Assembly: GCA_964501445.1 (NCBI GenBank)
Contig: CAZCSJ010000001.1
Location: 1-64,000 of the forward strand
Origin: CAZCSJ01 sp964501445
GTDB lineage: Bacteria > Patescibacteriota > Minisyncoccia > Sungbacterales > HO2-52-23
Direction of reading: 5' to 3'
Length of the DNA stretch: 64,000 nucleotides
Of the stretch, positions 6,645-16,298 are shown in pieces. How positions within the stretch are numbered: the first letter of the stretch is position 1; each line of letters opens with the position of its first letter. A program made the position numbers and the translations under genes. The notes below the pieces were generated by a model that searched no databases, was not told the DNA's origin, and saw only the letters and a program-made list of their open reading frames with translations.

Positions 6645-8054
6645 TTATCCCACGCTGCCCGTCATCTCAAGCCGTATAAACTTATTGAGTTCCAGCGCGT
6701 AGTCAAGCGGAAGCTCGCGCGACACCGGATCCATGAAGCCGGAAACAATAAGATCAAGCGCCTGCTCTTCGGAGAGTCCCCTGCTTCGCAAATAAAATAA
6801 TTGCTCGTCGGTGATGCGATTCACCGTTGCCTCATGCATAATTGCCGCATCGCTTTCAAACACCGCAATTTTTGGATAGGTGTCGGACTGCGAATGCGCG
6901 TCCACCAAAAGCGCGTCGCACTGGACATGGGCTTTCGCACCTTTTGCCCCTTTGGCGATATTCAAAAGCCCCCGATACGATGACCTGCCGCCGCCAAACG
7001 AAATGGATTTTGAAATCACGCGCGAGGTGGTGTGAGGTGCTCCGTGGATGACTTTTGCTCCCGTATCTTTCCACTGGCCCTCGCCCGCAACCGCGATATT
7101 CAAGTGCCGCGCAGACGCCCCGCGGCCAACGAGCCACGAACACGGATAGAGCATTGTTGCCTTTGACCCAAGCGAGCCGCCCACCCACTCTATTTTTCCG
7201 TCCTCCTCCACAATCGCGCGCTTGGTGTTTAAGTTGTACACACTTTTTGACCAATTCTGGACAGTTGTATAACGCACCTCCGCGCCTTTTTTTACAAAAA
7301 TTTCCACCACCGCGGAATGGAGCGAATCGGTTGAATACTTTGGCGCTGTGCAACTCTCAATGTAATGAACCGCGCTCCCTTCCTCCGCAATGATAAGCGT
7401 ATGTTCAAATTGTCCGGACTGCGGCGCGTTCATGCGGAAATAGGTTTGCAAAGGCAAATCCACTTTCACTCCTTTTGGCACATACACAAAACTCCCGCCG
7501 CTCCAGACCGCACCGTGGAGTGCGGCAAATTTGTGATCCGCGATCGGAACACAGCGCGTCATGAAATACTCTTTCACAAGTTCCGGGTACTTTTGTACCG
7601 CGGTGTCGGTATCGGTGAAAATCACTCCAGACCGCTCCCATCGCTCTTTTAACCGCGCGTAAAATCCTTCGGACTCATACTGCCCCACAAGCCCCGCGAG
7701 CATATGCTGCTCCGCCTTCGGAATCCCGAGTTTGTCATAGACCGATTTAATATCTTGCGGTACCTCATCCCAATTCTTATACCGTTTCTCCTCGGGACGG
7801 ATAAAATAGGTGATGTCGTCAAAATTCAATGGCGACAAATCCACGCCCCATGTGGGCAGCGGTTTTTGCTTGAAAATTTTGTATGCGGCAAGACGTTTTT
7901 CTCGCATCCACGCGGGCTCATTTTTCATCCACGAGATCTCCTCTACCACTTTTTCCGAAAGCCCCTGAGGGGTTTTGGAAATGAAACGCAGCGGAGAGGG
8001 TTTCTCCCATTCGTGGTCGTAGGTCTGCGATATGTCAGTTGCCTTACGTTCCAT
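6645..8054 (-). CDS. sufB: SufB Fe-S cluster scaffold
   Basis: 469 residues, full length for SufB. Recognisable segments are PLQTYFRMNAPQSGQFEHTL, HYIESCTAPKYSTDSLHSAV (the conserved Cys region), the SRVISKSISFGGGRSSYRGL stretch and the C-terminal ITDEQLFYLRSRGLSEEQAL. Clusters form at the SufB-SufD interface using sulfur from SufS/SufU. Order on the strand is sufC, sufB, sufD. A 95-bp gap with a stem-loop separates it from sufC. Confidence 0.97.
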   Translation of the reverse strand: MERKATDISQTYDHEWEKPSPLRFISKTPQGLSEKVVEEISWMKNEPAWMREKRLAAYKIFKQKPLPTWGVDLSPLNFDDITYFIRPEEKRYKNWDEVPQDIKSVYDKLGIPKAEQHMLAGLVGQYESEGFYARLKERWERSGVIFTDTDTAVQKYPELVKEYFMTRCVPIADHKFAALHGAVWSGGSFVYVPKGVKVDLPLQTYFRMNAPQSGQFEHTLIIAEEGSAVHYIESCTAPKYSTDSLHSAVVEIFVKKGAEVRYTTVQNWSKSVYNLNTKRAIVEEDGKIEWVGGSLGSKATMLYPCSWLVGRGASARHLNIAVAGEGQWKDTGAKVIHGAPHTTSRVISKSISFGGGRSSYRGLLNIAKGAKGAKAHVQCDALLVDAHSQSDTYPKIAVFESDAAIMHEATVNRITDEQLFYLRSRGLSEEQALDLIVSGFMDPVSRELPLDYALELNKFIRLEMTGSVG

Positions 8055-8088
8055 AATTCATAATTCCTGATTTATATTTCTTCCTGAC

Positions 8089-8125
8089 AACATCCTTACA
8101 AACTCCAGTTTGTAGGGATGTTTTT
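8089..8125. other. Stem-loop between sufC and sufB
   Basis: Arms 8089-8104 and 8107-8122 pair over 16 nt with one G-U pair. TTTTT follows on the plus strand only. On the transcribed minus strand it is an intra-operon hairpin that could set the sufC to sufBD ratio. Confidence 0.55.
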
Positions 8126-8149
8126 ACTGCCCGCGGTACTCCTTATAAT

Positions 8150-8890
8150 TCACATCGTAAATTGCTCAAATCCTTTCTCCTCTACTTGCTTTACGATCTC
8201 CGCGCCGCCGCAGGCGACAATTTTCCCTTGCATCATCACATGTACGACATCGGGTTTTAGATATTCGGCGAGGCGGCCGTAATGCGTGATGATGAGGAGC
8301 GCGCGGTGCGATGTCATATATTCTTTCAGTGCGGCGCAGACGGCTTTAAGCCCGTCTACATCAAGGCCGGAATCAAATTCATCAAGCACCGCGAGGTCGG
8401 GTTTCAACACCTGCAGTTGGAAAATCTCGCTTCGCTTTTTTTCACCTCCGGAAAACCCCTCGTTCACGTTTCGCGCAAAAAATGCCTCGGGAAGTTTTAA
8501 TGAAGCGGCCGCGGGCGCGAATTCAGTCGCAAAATCAGTATCGGCTTTAAACGGCGCGCCGCGCGCGGCGCGCACACTTCGCAAAAACATCGCCATTGGC
8601 ACTCCCCCGACTTCCGCCGGGTACTGAAAACCGAGATATAAACCGCGCCGCGCGCGCTCGTCGGGCGCAACTTTTGTAATTTCCTCGCCCTTGAAACAAA
8701 TCGCGCCCTCACGCACGGAAACCGCAGGATGCCCCATCAAGACATTGCCAAACGTACTTTTGCCCGAGCCATTGGGCCCCATCAAAAAATGAATCTCGCC
8801 CGGGCGAACTTCCACATCAACGCCCTGGAGAATTTCTTTCTCCTGAATTGATGCGTGAAGGTTTTTGACTAATAAGAGAGATGCCATCAC
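8150..8890 (-). CDS. sufC: SufC ABC-type ATPase
   Basis: 246 residues. Walker A is GPNGSGKST (38-46), the signature is NEGFSGGEKKRSEIFQL, and Walker B is LAVLDEFDSGLDVDGLK, close to the SufC-specific LDEIDSGLD. SufC drives the conformational change that exposes the SufB-SufD assembly site. The start is GTG at 8890 or ATG at 8887. A promoter (TTGACG at 8924-8919, 16 bp, TATGGT at 8902-8897) ends 6 nt before the GTG, which suits a leaderless GTG start and makes sufC the head of the suf operon. Confidence 0.97.
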   Translation of the reverse strand: MMASLLLVKNLHASIQEKEILQGVDVEVRPGEIHFLMGPNGSGKSTFGNVLMGHPAVSVREGAICFKGEEITKVAPDERARRGLYLGFQYPAEVGGVPMAMFLRSVRAARGAPFKADTDFATEFAPAAASLKLPEAFFARNVNEGFSGGEKKRSEIFQLQVLKPDLAVLDEFDSGLDVDGLKAVCAALKEYMTSHRALLIITHYGRLAEYLKPDVVHVMMQGKIVACGGAEIVKQVEEKGFEQFTM

Positions 8891-8920
8891 AAGCCCACCA
8901 TACCATCGCAGAGAGTAGCG

Positions 8921-9547
8921 TCAATCATCGCGATGGCGCCGCTGGCCTTTCCGGTATTCGCGCCAAAAATGAATGACGCTCGGAAGCGAGGAAATGACGA
9001 CAATACCCGCGACAATCGGCCAGAGATAGCGGTCAATACCCGGAATCGAGCTCCCGAGGTAGTAGCCCGCCGCAGGAATCCCAATCGCCCAGATGACTGC
9101 GCCAAGGATGTTATACCAAAGAAACGTCGGATACGGCATTTCGGCAACCCCTGCCAAAATCGGCGCAAAGGTCCGCACCACAGGAATGAAACGCGCGAGG
9201 ACTATTGCTTTCGCGCCATGCCGCAGATAAAACGCGCGCGCCGTATCCACATGGTCTTTGTGGAAGAAAAACGAATCGTCGCGCACGAAAATTTTGGGGC
9301 CAACCCTGCGGCCGAAGGCGTACCCCACAGAGACGCCCAGAATCGCACCGAGGAAACAGACGGGAATCAGCCATCGGATATCAAATGCGCCTTGTGACGC
9401 GAGAAAACCCGCGGTAAAAAGGAGCGAATCACCCGGCAGAAAAAACCCAAAAAACACGCCGGATTCCAAAAAGATAATAAGGCCAATGCCGAAAAGCCCG
9501 ACGAACTTCGCGAATTCCACTAAACTAATGCCGACAAGCGCTTCCAT
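8921..9547 (-). CDS. DedA/VTT-family membrane protein
   Basis: 208 residues from the ATG at 9547. It has several hydrophobic helices and the DedA hallmarks ESGVFFGFFLPGDSLLF, GRRVGPKIF and LARFIPVVRTFAPILAG. Proteins of this family are lipid scramblases or transporters (for example of undecaprenyl phosphate) in the inner membrane. A TATACT hexamer at 9559-9554 ends 6 nt before this ATG, so the upstream ATG at 9571 would lie before the transcription start. No functional link to suf is evident beyond adjacency. Confidence 0.92.
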   Translation of the reverse strand: MEALVGISLVEFAKFVGLFGIGLIIFLESGVFFGFFLPGDSLLFTAGFLASQGAFDIRWLIPVCFLGAILGVSVGYAFGRRVGPKIFVRDDSFFFHKDHVDTARAFYLRHGAKAIVLARFIPVVRTFAPILAGVAEMPYPTFLWYNILGAVIWAIGIPAAGYYLGSSIPGIDRYLWPIVAGIVVISSLPSVIHFWREYRKGQRRHRDD

Positions 9548-9635
9548 CCGCTGAGTATATATCAGAAGCAAAGAAAGAAAAACTGCCCATCGCGGACAAT
9601 GCGAAGTCCTGTAGGAGTATCAACGATATTCTTAG

Positions 9636-12188
9636 TTAGAACCCTTGAAGCAGTTGTATGAGTTTCTCTCGCATCGTCTCTAAGATTTGAGAAATAACCG
9701 CGAGGTTTTTGGCGCGGGTATCAATGGAGGAAGTGGTGGTGGAGGTAATAGGGGCTTGCAAGGGAAAAATCAATTCATCGTCTTTCGAGGATGAATTATC
9801 CCCCGGAGTTTTTTGGCAAGTAACTCGGATATGTAAATTATTGCGGGATTCATAGTATGGATCAGTACTACGGGCGTATAACTGTATGCTACCTGATGGG
9901 GGAATGAAGTTTACTATTCCTACTGGTGACCATATACCGCCGCCTACCTTCGGAATAGGATATCCGCTTTCTAAGCAGGTACCTGCTCCGCTAGAAGTCC
10001 ATGAAACAGTGAGTACCGAATTATAAGGAACTGACGACAGTTGGTCTTGTCCGTTTACTTTTACGTCCACGCTCATCGGAGTAGCCGCAGGTGTGGTTGC
10101 CGAAACCGGACTTGACTGCGCCGATACGTTGCCTGCGGCATCATACGCGGCAACGGTGTAGGTATATGTCGTGGCGGCGGTAAGTCCGTTAAGTCCAAGA
10201 TCAGTGAAGCTCGTATATGGACTATTGGTTAGAAAAGCTCCGTTTCGGTATACTTTGTATCCAGTAACCCCACCCACATCATCCCTAGAAGCTGACCATG
10301 AAAGATTGATTTGGGTTGAAGAAATGACATTCGCGTTAAGGTTACCGGGGATTGAAGGAGCAGAGGTGTCTGCAAATGTGGTGATAGAAGCCGTATTTGA
10401 TTGCGCTGATATATTTCCCGCCACATCATACGCGGCAACGGTATAGGTATACGTCGTGGAAGGAGCAAGTCCGAGATCGGTGTAACCGATAGAAGAGACA
10501 GTCATTACCAAAGTTCCATTTCGATATATTTTGTAACCGGCTACGCCAACAACATCAGTAGAGGCACTCCACAACAAATCAACTCTGGTGGTTGGAACGA
10601 AGGATGTATTAATTTGGTAGGAAAAAGCGAGGGCAGTAGCAGTAAAATTGGCTGGTGTTGAGGGGGCGATGGTATCGGTAGTAGCGGTAGAAGTAGTAGG
10701 CGGGTTGAGCGTGATTTTGATTGTATCATGCACACCCGGCCAATTTGGAGGCGTGGAGCAGTAAGCCCCAATATCAATTACTAATTGGTTGGGGAAATTG
10801 GCGTGCCGAGCGTAGAGTTGTGTACTGCCGGAGAGCGGTATACCGCTATTCGAACTGTCGCCTATTGGATATGGCCATTGGCTATTACCGTTCGCGCCCG
10901 GGACGATAGAGCCTTCTCTCGCACAGTTCGTGGCTCCGGATGAGGTCCAAGTTACGTTGAGAATGGAGTTATAGGGAACGTTTGAAAGCGTATCCTGACC
11001 ATTGACTTTTACATCTACTGATATCGGGGCGGATGCGGTGGTGGTTGTCGCGGTGGTGGCAGTTGTTGCAAGCGTTGTTGCCGAAACCGGAGATGACGAT
11101 GCTGAGAAATTTCCCGCAGCATCATACGCGGCAATGGTGTAGGTATATGTTATGAAAGCGAAGCGTCCGGTATCACTATAACTGGTAGAACTATTATTCG
11201 CTGCAAAAGTTCCGTTTCGATATATTTGGTAACCGGCTACGCCGACATTATCGGTTGCAGCTGTCCATGAAAGGTTGATCTGCGAAGATGAAATTGCCGT
11301 AGCAGTAAGATTGATCGGTACAGAAGGAGAGATGACATCAGTTGTAGAAGTCGCTGTGGTTGATGTGGAAGTAGATGTCGACTGGGCCGGTACTGCTGGT
11401 GTCGCGGGGATTGCCGACGTAGCGGGTTGAGCAGGAGTGGCGGGAGTAGCCGGTATGGCAGGGGTTATTCCCGATGGAGTAGTAGTGGCCGTTGTGGTAG
11501 TAGTCGTTGTCGCAGTTTGTTGAACCGGTATCGCCAGAATAGTTGTTGTTCCGGTAAGGCCCATTGGTTGAGCGGGGATGGTACCAGATGGAGTAGAGGT
11601 AGGGATTGTCGCGACGGGAATTCTCAGTAATCCCGGCGGAACAACACCCGATGCTCCTGCACCATACGCTAAGAGACCCTGTACCACTCCCCTGCCAAGC
11701 TCTTGGAACTTCGCAAGGGTTTTGGGCCCTACAATCCCTACTGATTCAATCCCATGTTTTTCCTGCCATTTTTTTACCGCTTTTTCCGTGAGAGGACCAA
11801 AAAAGCCGGTGATAAGACCGTTGGGATAGATTTCCTTATCTCTTGCGAGAAATGCCTGGAGTTTGCGCACATCGTCGCCGGATGCGCCGCGGGAAAGAGG
11901 GCGGGTAAGTTCTGGGGGGGTTGCTTCGGGTTCTACAGGGGGAACATCGGGAAGGATTGCTGACGGAGTGGTTTTGCTCGTTGGAGTTGCTTTTTCCGGT
12001 TCTTGGCCGAGTTCTCCCTGTAATGTTGCTACCTGCTGTTGGAGCGCCTGGATTTGTTTCAAGAGGTCCTGAATTTGTTTTTGGAGGTCGGCAGTAGAAA
12101 GTTTTTGATCGGCGCTTTGGGCGAAAACAAAAAATGGGGTGGCAAGAAGTAGTAATAACGTAATAGATGCAATGGAAAAGTTTTTCAT
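9636..12188 (-). CDS. Secreted peptidoglycan-binding protein with fibronectin type III domains
   Basis: 850 residues. In order: a signal peptide (about 1-23); a short coiled coil (about 29-60, Gln/Leu heptads); a peptidoglycan-binding domain (about 98-168, RGASGDDVRKLQAFL and GIVGPKTLAKFQELG); a long Thr/Ala/Pro-rich linker (about 195-285); then FnIII modules (each with SAxD.VGVxGYKIYRNG and TTYTYTVAAYDAAGN) interleaved with two copies of a module beginning VDVKVNGQD. The C-terminus is a short amphipathic helix. It probably binds the cell wall by the N-terminal domain and presents adhesive modules outside. A TATACT (12234-12229) gives a leader of about 35 nt. The FnIII repeats are similar in DNA sequence and may recombine. 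Confidence 0.85.
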   Translation of the reverse strand: MKNFSIASITLLLLLATPFFVFAQSADQKLSTADLQKQIQDLLKQIQALQQQVATLQGELGQEPEKATPTSKTTPSAILPDVPPVEPEATPPELTRPLSRGASGDDVRKLQAFLARDKEIYPNGLITGFFGPLTEKAVKKWQEKHGIESVGIVGPKTLAKFQELGRGVVQGLLAYGAGASGVVPPGLLRIPVATIPTSTPSGTIPAQPMGLTGTTTILAIPVQQTATTTTTTTATTTPSGITPAIPATPATPAQPATSAIPATPAVPAQSTSTSTSTTATSTTDVISPSVPINLTATAISSSQINLSWTAATDNVGVAGYQIYRNGTFAANNSSTSYSDTGRFAFITYTYTIAAYDAAGNFSASSSPVSATTLATTATTATTTTASAPISVDVKVNGQDTLSNVPYNSILNVTWTSSGATNCAREGSIVPGANGNSQWPYPIGDSSNSGIPLSGSTQLYARHANFPNQLVIDIGAYCSTPPNWPGVHDTIKITLNPPTTSTATTDTIAPSTPANFTATALAFSYQINTSFVPTTRVDLLWSASTDVVGVAGYKIYRNGTLVMTVSSIGYTDLGLAPSTTYTYTVAAYDVAGNISAQSNTASITTFADTSAPSIPGNLNANVISSTQINLSWSASRDDVGGVTGYKVYRNGAFLTNSPYTSFTDLGLNGLTAATTYTYTVAAYDAAGNVSAQSSPVSATTPAATPMSVDVKVNGQDQLSSVPYNSVLTVSWTSSGAGTCLESGYPIPKVGGGIWSPVGIVNFIPPSGSIQLYARSTDPYYESRNNLHIRVTCQKTPGDNSSSKDDELIFPLQAPITSTTTSSIDTRAKNLAVISQILETMREKLIQLLQGF

Positions 12189-12335
12189 AAGAGAGGTCTA
12201 GACGTGTATCTTTTCAAAAGTATACCATGCCAAGCGGCAACATAAAAAGCATGTTGTGCACAAGGCGCATGCCATTCTGTAGCTTTAGCGAAAGATGGCT
12301 GCCCGGGCGGGAACTCCTCGATAAACTACCACACG

Positions 12336-12364
12336 GAATGTTATAGAACTTCGGGGTAACATTC
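12336..12364. other. Stem-loop in the 187-bp gap before the FnIII gene
   Basis: GAATGTTA (12336-12343) pairs with TAACATTC (12357-12364). There is no T-tract. It sits just after the methyltransferase stop and may be a 3'-end hairpin. Confidence 0.4.
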
Positions 12365-12375
12365 GGAGTTAGGTA

Positions 12376-13071
12376 TTATTTCTGTAACACAACATGAATC
12401 CAAAATAATTTGTCTTTTCTAAAATACTCTTTCTTTTTTAGAATCATACCGAGGGTCTCAAACTGCTCAATATATTTCTTACTACACCAATCTTCATTGC
12501 GCCACGGACGGACATTATGTGTAATCAAAATTCTTCCATCAGATTTCAATACATTCACAAATTTCTTAAGAATCTGAAAAAACTCGTCTGGTATATATGT
12601 ATCTCCTAAATAATAAAGCACTTCTCCTAAAACTATTAGATTAAATTTTTCTTGAAACTCCATATCGCGTATATTTCCTGCCAAAAATTGTATATTTTTA
12701 CTGTTTCCTAGTCGTTCTTTTGCGCGTACAATAGCTTCTTCTGAAATATCAACCGCAACTACCTCGTTACATAGTATAGAGATATGTTCGGCAAAATACC
12801 CCATACCCGTTCCTACATCAAGACATCTTTCATATTTTTTATCTGAAATAAGTTGTATGGAAGAATACACCTGTTCGGTATTTTTATTTCTTCCCCACGG
12901 ATCAATATCTTTCTTGTATACATCCTCCATATCCCATTTTTTCTTTAGATCAAAAAGAAAAACTACTGGGTTCTTCAAAAATTTTGTAAAGAAATCAATC
13001 ATCGTGATATACCACATGGCCGCAGGTGCTATTCTTATAGGCATTTTACCGCGAGCGCAGTTTTCATACAT
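12376..13071 (-). CDS. Class I SAM-dependent methyltransferase
   Basis: Up to 231 residues. The SAM-binding motif I is CLDVGTGMGYFAEHI, followed by the acidic motif II VVAVDISEEAIVRAKERL, the NIQFLAGNIRDM segment and LIVLGEVLYYL. The fold is close to NodS/Ubi-type small-molecule methyltransferases; the substrate is unknown. The gene is clearly richer in A/T than its neighbours and uses many AAA/AAT/TTT codons, which suggests recent transfer. The start is uncertain: the ATG at 13002 (MIDFFTKFLKNP) is an alternative to 13071. Confidence 0.82.
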   Translation of the reverse strand: MYENCARGKMPIRIAPAAMWYITMIDFFTKFLKNPVVFLFDLKKKWDMEDVYKKDIDPWGRNKNTEQVYSSIQLISDKKYERCLDVGTGMGYFAEHISILCNEVVAVDISEEAIVRAKERLGNSKNIQFLAGNIRDMEFQEKFNLIVLGEVLYYLGDTYIPDEFFQILKKFVNVLKSDGRILITHNVRPWRNEDWCSKKYIEQFETLGMILKKKEYFRKDKLFWIHVVLQK

Positions 13072-13111
13072 TTTCTCTTGGGAACTCCATTCGTAGGACT
13101 CCCAGTAATGC

Positions 13112-13183
13112 TGCCGGGCCAGGGATCGAACCTGGAGTCTTTTGGTCCAGAGCCAAACGTGTTACCAATTACACCACCCGGCA
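13112..13183 (-). tRNA. tRNA-Gln(CTG)
   Basis: 72 nt. Acceptor TGCCGGG pairs with CCCGGCA. The anticodon loop CTCTGGA sits between TTTGG and CCAAA and gives anticodon CTG (codon CAG). The T-loop TTCGATC is standard and CCA is not encoded. Only 40 bp separate it from the methyltransferase gene. Confidence 0.95.
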
Positions 13184-13188
13184 ATACG

Positions 13189-13226
13189 AAAAAATGAAAG
13201 CGTTCCGATAACACGGAACGCTTTCA
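13189..13226 (-). terminator. Rho-independent terminator of ftsEX
   Basis: 13-nt arms 13195-13207 and 13214-13226 (TGAAAGCGTTCCG) with loop ATAACA, then TTTTTT on the minus strand. It lies 34 bp after the ftsX stop and 6 bp before tRNA-Gln. Confidence 0.9.
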
Positions 13227-13259
13227 TTGTAGGCGAAACGGGTGAATTTTTCAATCTCG

Positions 13260-14165
13260 TCAGATGTGCAGATACCGACGAATCGCGATGGCGCTTGAAA
13301 TGACGCCAAGCCCCACTCCTGCAACGAGCATCACCAAGAAAAACTCCCAGAAATTCGTGAGGAAATAATTCTGGAGATTGAAACTTGGAACCAACACGCT
13401 GATTTTTGGAGAAAGGGTCCATGCGATCGGAAAGAAAAGAAGTGTCGTTATCACCGCCGCAACCGCGCCGTAGAGCACCCCGGTTACGAGAAAGGGCCCT
13501 CGGATAAACCACTGAGTCGCGCCCACAAGCCGCATGATGCCGATTTCTTCCCGCATGGTGTAAATCGCAAGACGCACGGTGTTAAACGCCACAAGGACCG
13601 CAGTGAAGGCAAGGAGTACTATGAGCCCCGCACCCAGACGCCGCGTGGTTCCCAGAATCGCGCCGAGGCGGTCAATCACCATCTGATTTTCAAAGTAATT
13701 CACCTTGTCCACAACTGGATAGTTTTTATCAAGCAAAAACTCGCTGATGGACGCATACTCAGCCGCGTCTTTTGCTTTGATATTTACACTCGCCACAAGA
13801 GGGTTTTCGCCCAGTTCCTCCAGCGCATCAAGGATGAGGGCGTTACCGCTGTGCTTCTGACGGAAAATGACCAACGCCTCGTCCCGCGAGATATACGAAA
13901 CCTCGGCAACCGCCGGAAGCGACTCAAGGTCGTGCTTCACCGAAAGAATCCCCTCCTCCGGCGCATCCTCTTTGAAATACACCGTCACGTCAATTTTTTC
14001 CTCAAGTGCCGCAATCACGGTTGATGTGAGTGCAGAGAGAAATACGAGATTCCCGAGCACAAAGAGTGCCAGCACCATAATCAAAACCGTTGCGGTGGAG
14101 AGCCAGCCGTTGCGGCGGAAACTGAGATATCCTGCATAAATAATTCTCCGAAGATTTACGAGCAT
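13260..14165 (-). CDS. ftsX: FtsX: membrane subunit of the FtsEX divisome ABC complex
   Basis: 301 residues. It has an N-terminal membrane helix (about 22-45), an extracellular domain with KIDVTVYFKEDAPEE, and three C-terminal helices. The cytoplasmic signature TMREEIGIMRLVGATQWFIRGPF is typical of FtsX. With FtsE it couples ATP hydrolysis at the septum to activation of peptidoglycan hydrolases. It lies downstream of ftsE, separated by a 170-bp gap that holds a MITE-like repeat, an unusual interruption of this normally overlapping pair. Confidence 0.95.
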   Translation of the reverse strand: MLVNLRRIIYAGYLSFRRNGWLSTATVLIMVLALFVLGNLVFLSALTSTVIAALEEKIDVTVYFKEDAPEEGILSVKHDLESLPAVAEVSYISRDEALVIFRQKHSGNALILDALEELGENPLVASVNIKAKDAAEYASISEFLLDKNYPVVDKVNYFENQMVIDRLGAILGTTRRLGAGLIVLLAFTAVLVAFNTVRLAIYTMREEIGIMRLVGATQWFIRGPFLVTGVLYGAVAAVITTLLFFPIAWTLSPKISVLVPSFNLQNYFLTNFWEFFLVMLVAGVGLGVISSAIAIRRYLHI

Positions 14166-14195
14166 ATATACATTATAACATATCCACTACAATCC

Positions 14196-14335
14196 TGAAT
14201 CTGCCTGATGTGATTTTGAAACCATGGGAGGAGGAATTTGCTTGGTTCCGCTTTAGCGGAAAATTCCGACGACCATGAGCGCAGCGCACCGCTGGAGTGC
14301 GCAAGCGTGTTGAAAAATCACATCAGGCAGATTCA
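14196..14335. mobile_element. MITE-like element with perfect 22-bp terminal inverted repeats between ftsE and ftsX
   Basis: The 22-nt ends at 14196-14217 and 14314-14335 are exact complements (core CTGCCTGATGTGATTTT). The 96-bp interior folds into at least two hairpins (TTCCGC/GCGGAA and GCGCAC/GTGCGC). There is no coding capacity. The right end stops 1 bp from the ftsE stop codon. Confidence 0.75.
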
Positions 14336-14336
14336 C

Positions 14337-15017
<681 letters not shown>

Positions 15018-15021
15018 ATCG

Positions 15022-15121
15022 CGATGCCAATATACGAATGCATACTAATTATACTAATATAATATATGGTGAGCGTAGTCGAACCATTCGTATCATTGGT
15101 ATAATTCGTATATTCGCATCG
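15022..15121 (-). repeat. AT-rich imperfect palindrome, copy 2 of 6, upstream of ftsE
   Basis: Same arms as copy 1. The loop is enlarged by TGGTGAGCGTAGTCGAACCA, itself a small palindromic insert that also occurs in copy 5. Confidence 0.85.
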
Positions 15122-15123
15122 TA

Positions 15124-16219
15124 TTAGGAGCGGAGCTCCGCTTCTATAAACTCATCCAATTCTCCGTCCAGCACCTTATCAATCTGGGAAGTCTCCGCCC
15201 CTGTCCGGTGGTCTTTTACCATCTGATACGGGTGCATCACATACGAACGGATCTGACTCCCCCACTCAATTGCCACTTTTTCTTGCCGGATGCCTTGGCG
15301 CTCTTTTTCCTGCTGCTGGAGCCGGAACTGATAGAGACGCGAGCGCAAAAGACCCATTGCGACTTCCCTGTTTCTCTCCTGCGAACGCTCCACCTGCGAT
15401 GCGACCTGGAGTCCCGTCGGCAGATGGGTGATGCGAACCGCGGTCTCGCGCTTATTCACATTCTGTCCTCCCGGACCGGATGAGCGAAAAAAATCAATTT
15501 TCAAATCCTCGGCTGTAATCTCCACTTCTTCGGGCGCGACAAATTCGGGCATCACGTCCACCAGCGCAAACGAGGTGTGGCGGAGCGACTGCGACGAAAA
15601 TGGGGAAATGCGCACGAGCCGATGCACGCCAGATTCTTTTTTCAAATATCCGTAGGCATACTCCCCCGCTATTGCAATCGTCGCGTTCTTCACTCCCCAT
15701 CCGGAAGGACCGTTCTGTTCGCCCCAATGTTCATGAATTGTTTTGATACTCCATCCGCGCTGTTCCGCAAATCTCCGAAACATCCGAATGAGAATTGCCG
15801 CCCAATCCTCCGCGTCTTTCCCGCCCGCACCCGCATACATCGAGAGCACGGCGTTTCCTTTATCATACTTCCCCGAGAGAAAGAGTTCCAACTCAATCCG
15901 ATGAAGCTCTTTTTCAAGGGCAGCGACGCGCGATGCAGTCTCGGAAACCAGTGTGTCATCCTCTTGGGCAATCCCGAGAAGCGTACGGAGATCAACGGTA
16001 TCAGCATACATGCGATCCCATCGCTCTATCTCGCGTTTCAGCGCGGCGGCTTCTTTGCTTATTTCCCCCGCTCGCTCTGTATCGCTCCAGAACTCCGGAC
16101 GCGCCATTTCAACCTCCATCCGCGCGACATCGTGCCGCTTTCGCTCAATATCAAAGACGGTCCGCCAACTGGCGGATGTGAGTTTCAAGCGAATCAATTC
16201 GTTCCCGCAATTCGTTCAT
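15124..16219 (-). CDS. prfB: Peptide chain release factor 2 with programmed +1 frameshift
   Basis: The true start is the ATG at 16219. It gives 22 codons (MNELRERIDSLETHIRQLAD, then RL) ending in CTT TGA, with the TGA at 16153-16151. Slipping +1 at CTT-TGA joins GAT ATT GAG and continues as DIERKRHDVARMEVEM. This is the classic autoregulatory prfB site, where low RF2 favours the shift. The downstream part has the stop-codon motif SPF (in VRISPFSSQSLRHTSF) and the catalytic GGQ in SSGPGGQNVNKRETAVR. The frame that opens at 16197 is an artefact of ignoring the shift. A short palindrome (CCGCCAACTGGCGG on the plus strand) lies just upstream of the slip site. Confidence 0.93.
16151..16156 (-). 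promoter_or_regulatory. prfB frameshift slip site CTTTGA
   Basis: CTT at 16156-16154 and the in-frame stop TGA at 16153-16151 lie at codons 22-23 of the zero frame. The usual internal Shine-Dalgarno is weak here (GGCGGA, 4 nt before CTT). Confidence 0.88.
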
Positions 16220-16253
16220 ATCGTTCCCATTCTACCATCCCGCAATTCAAAAA

Positions 16254-16287
16254 GAAAGAGGCCCCGCGAGCTCGCGGGGCCTCTTTC
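16254..16287. terminator. Terminator after hsp20 (34-bp perfect palindrome)
   Basis: Arms 16254-16270 and 16271-16287, core GGCCCCGCGAG. TTTTTG follows on the minus strand and GTTTTG on the plus strand. It sits 11 bp after the hsp20 stop. Confidence 0.9.
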
Positions 16288-16298
16288 GTTTTGATTAC

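Noticed and set aside
15124..16197. RF2 taken as starting at 16197
   Set aside because: The first 15 residues have no RF2 similarity, whereas the frame from 16219 gives the normal RF2 N-terminus and the CTT TGA shift site.
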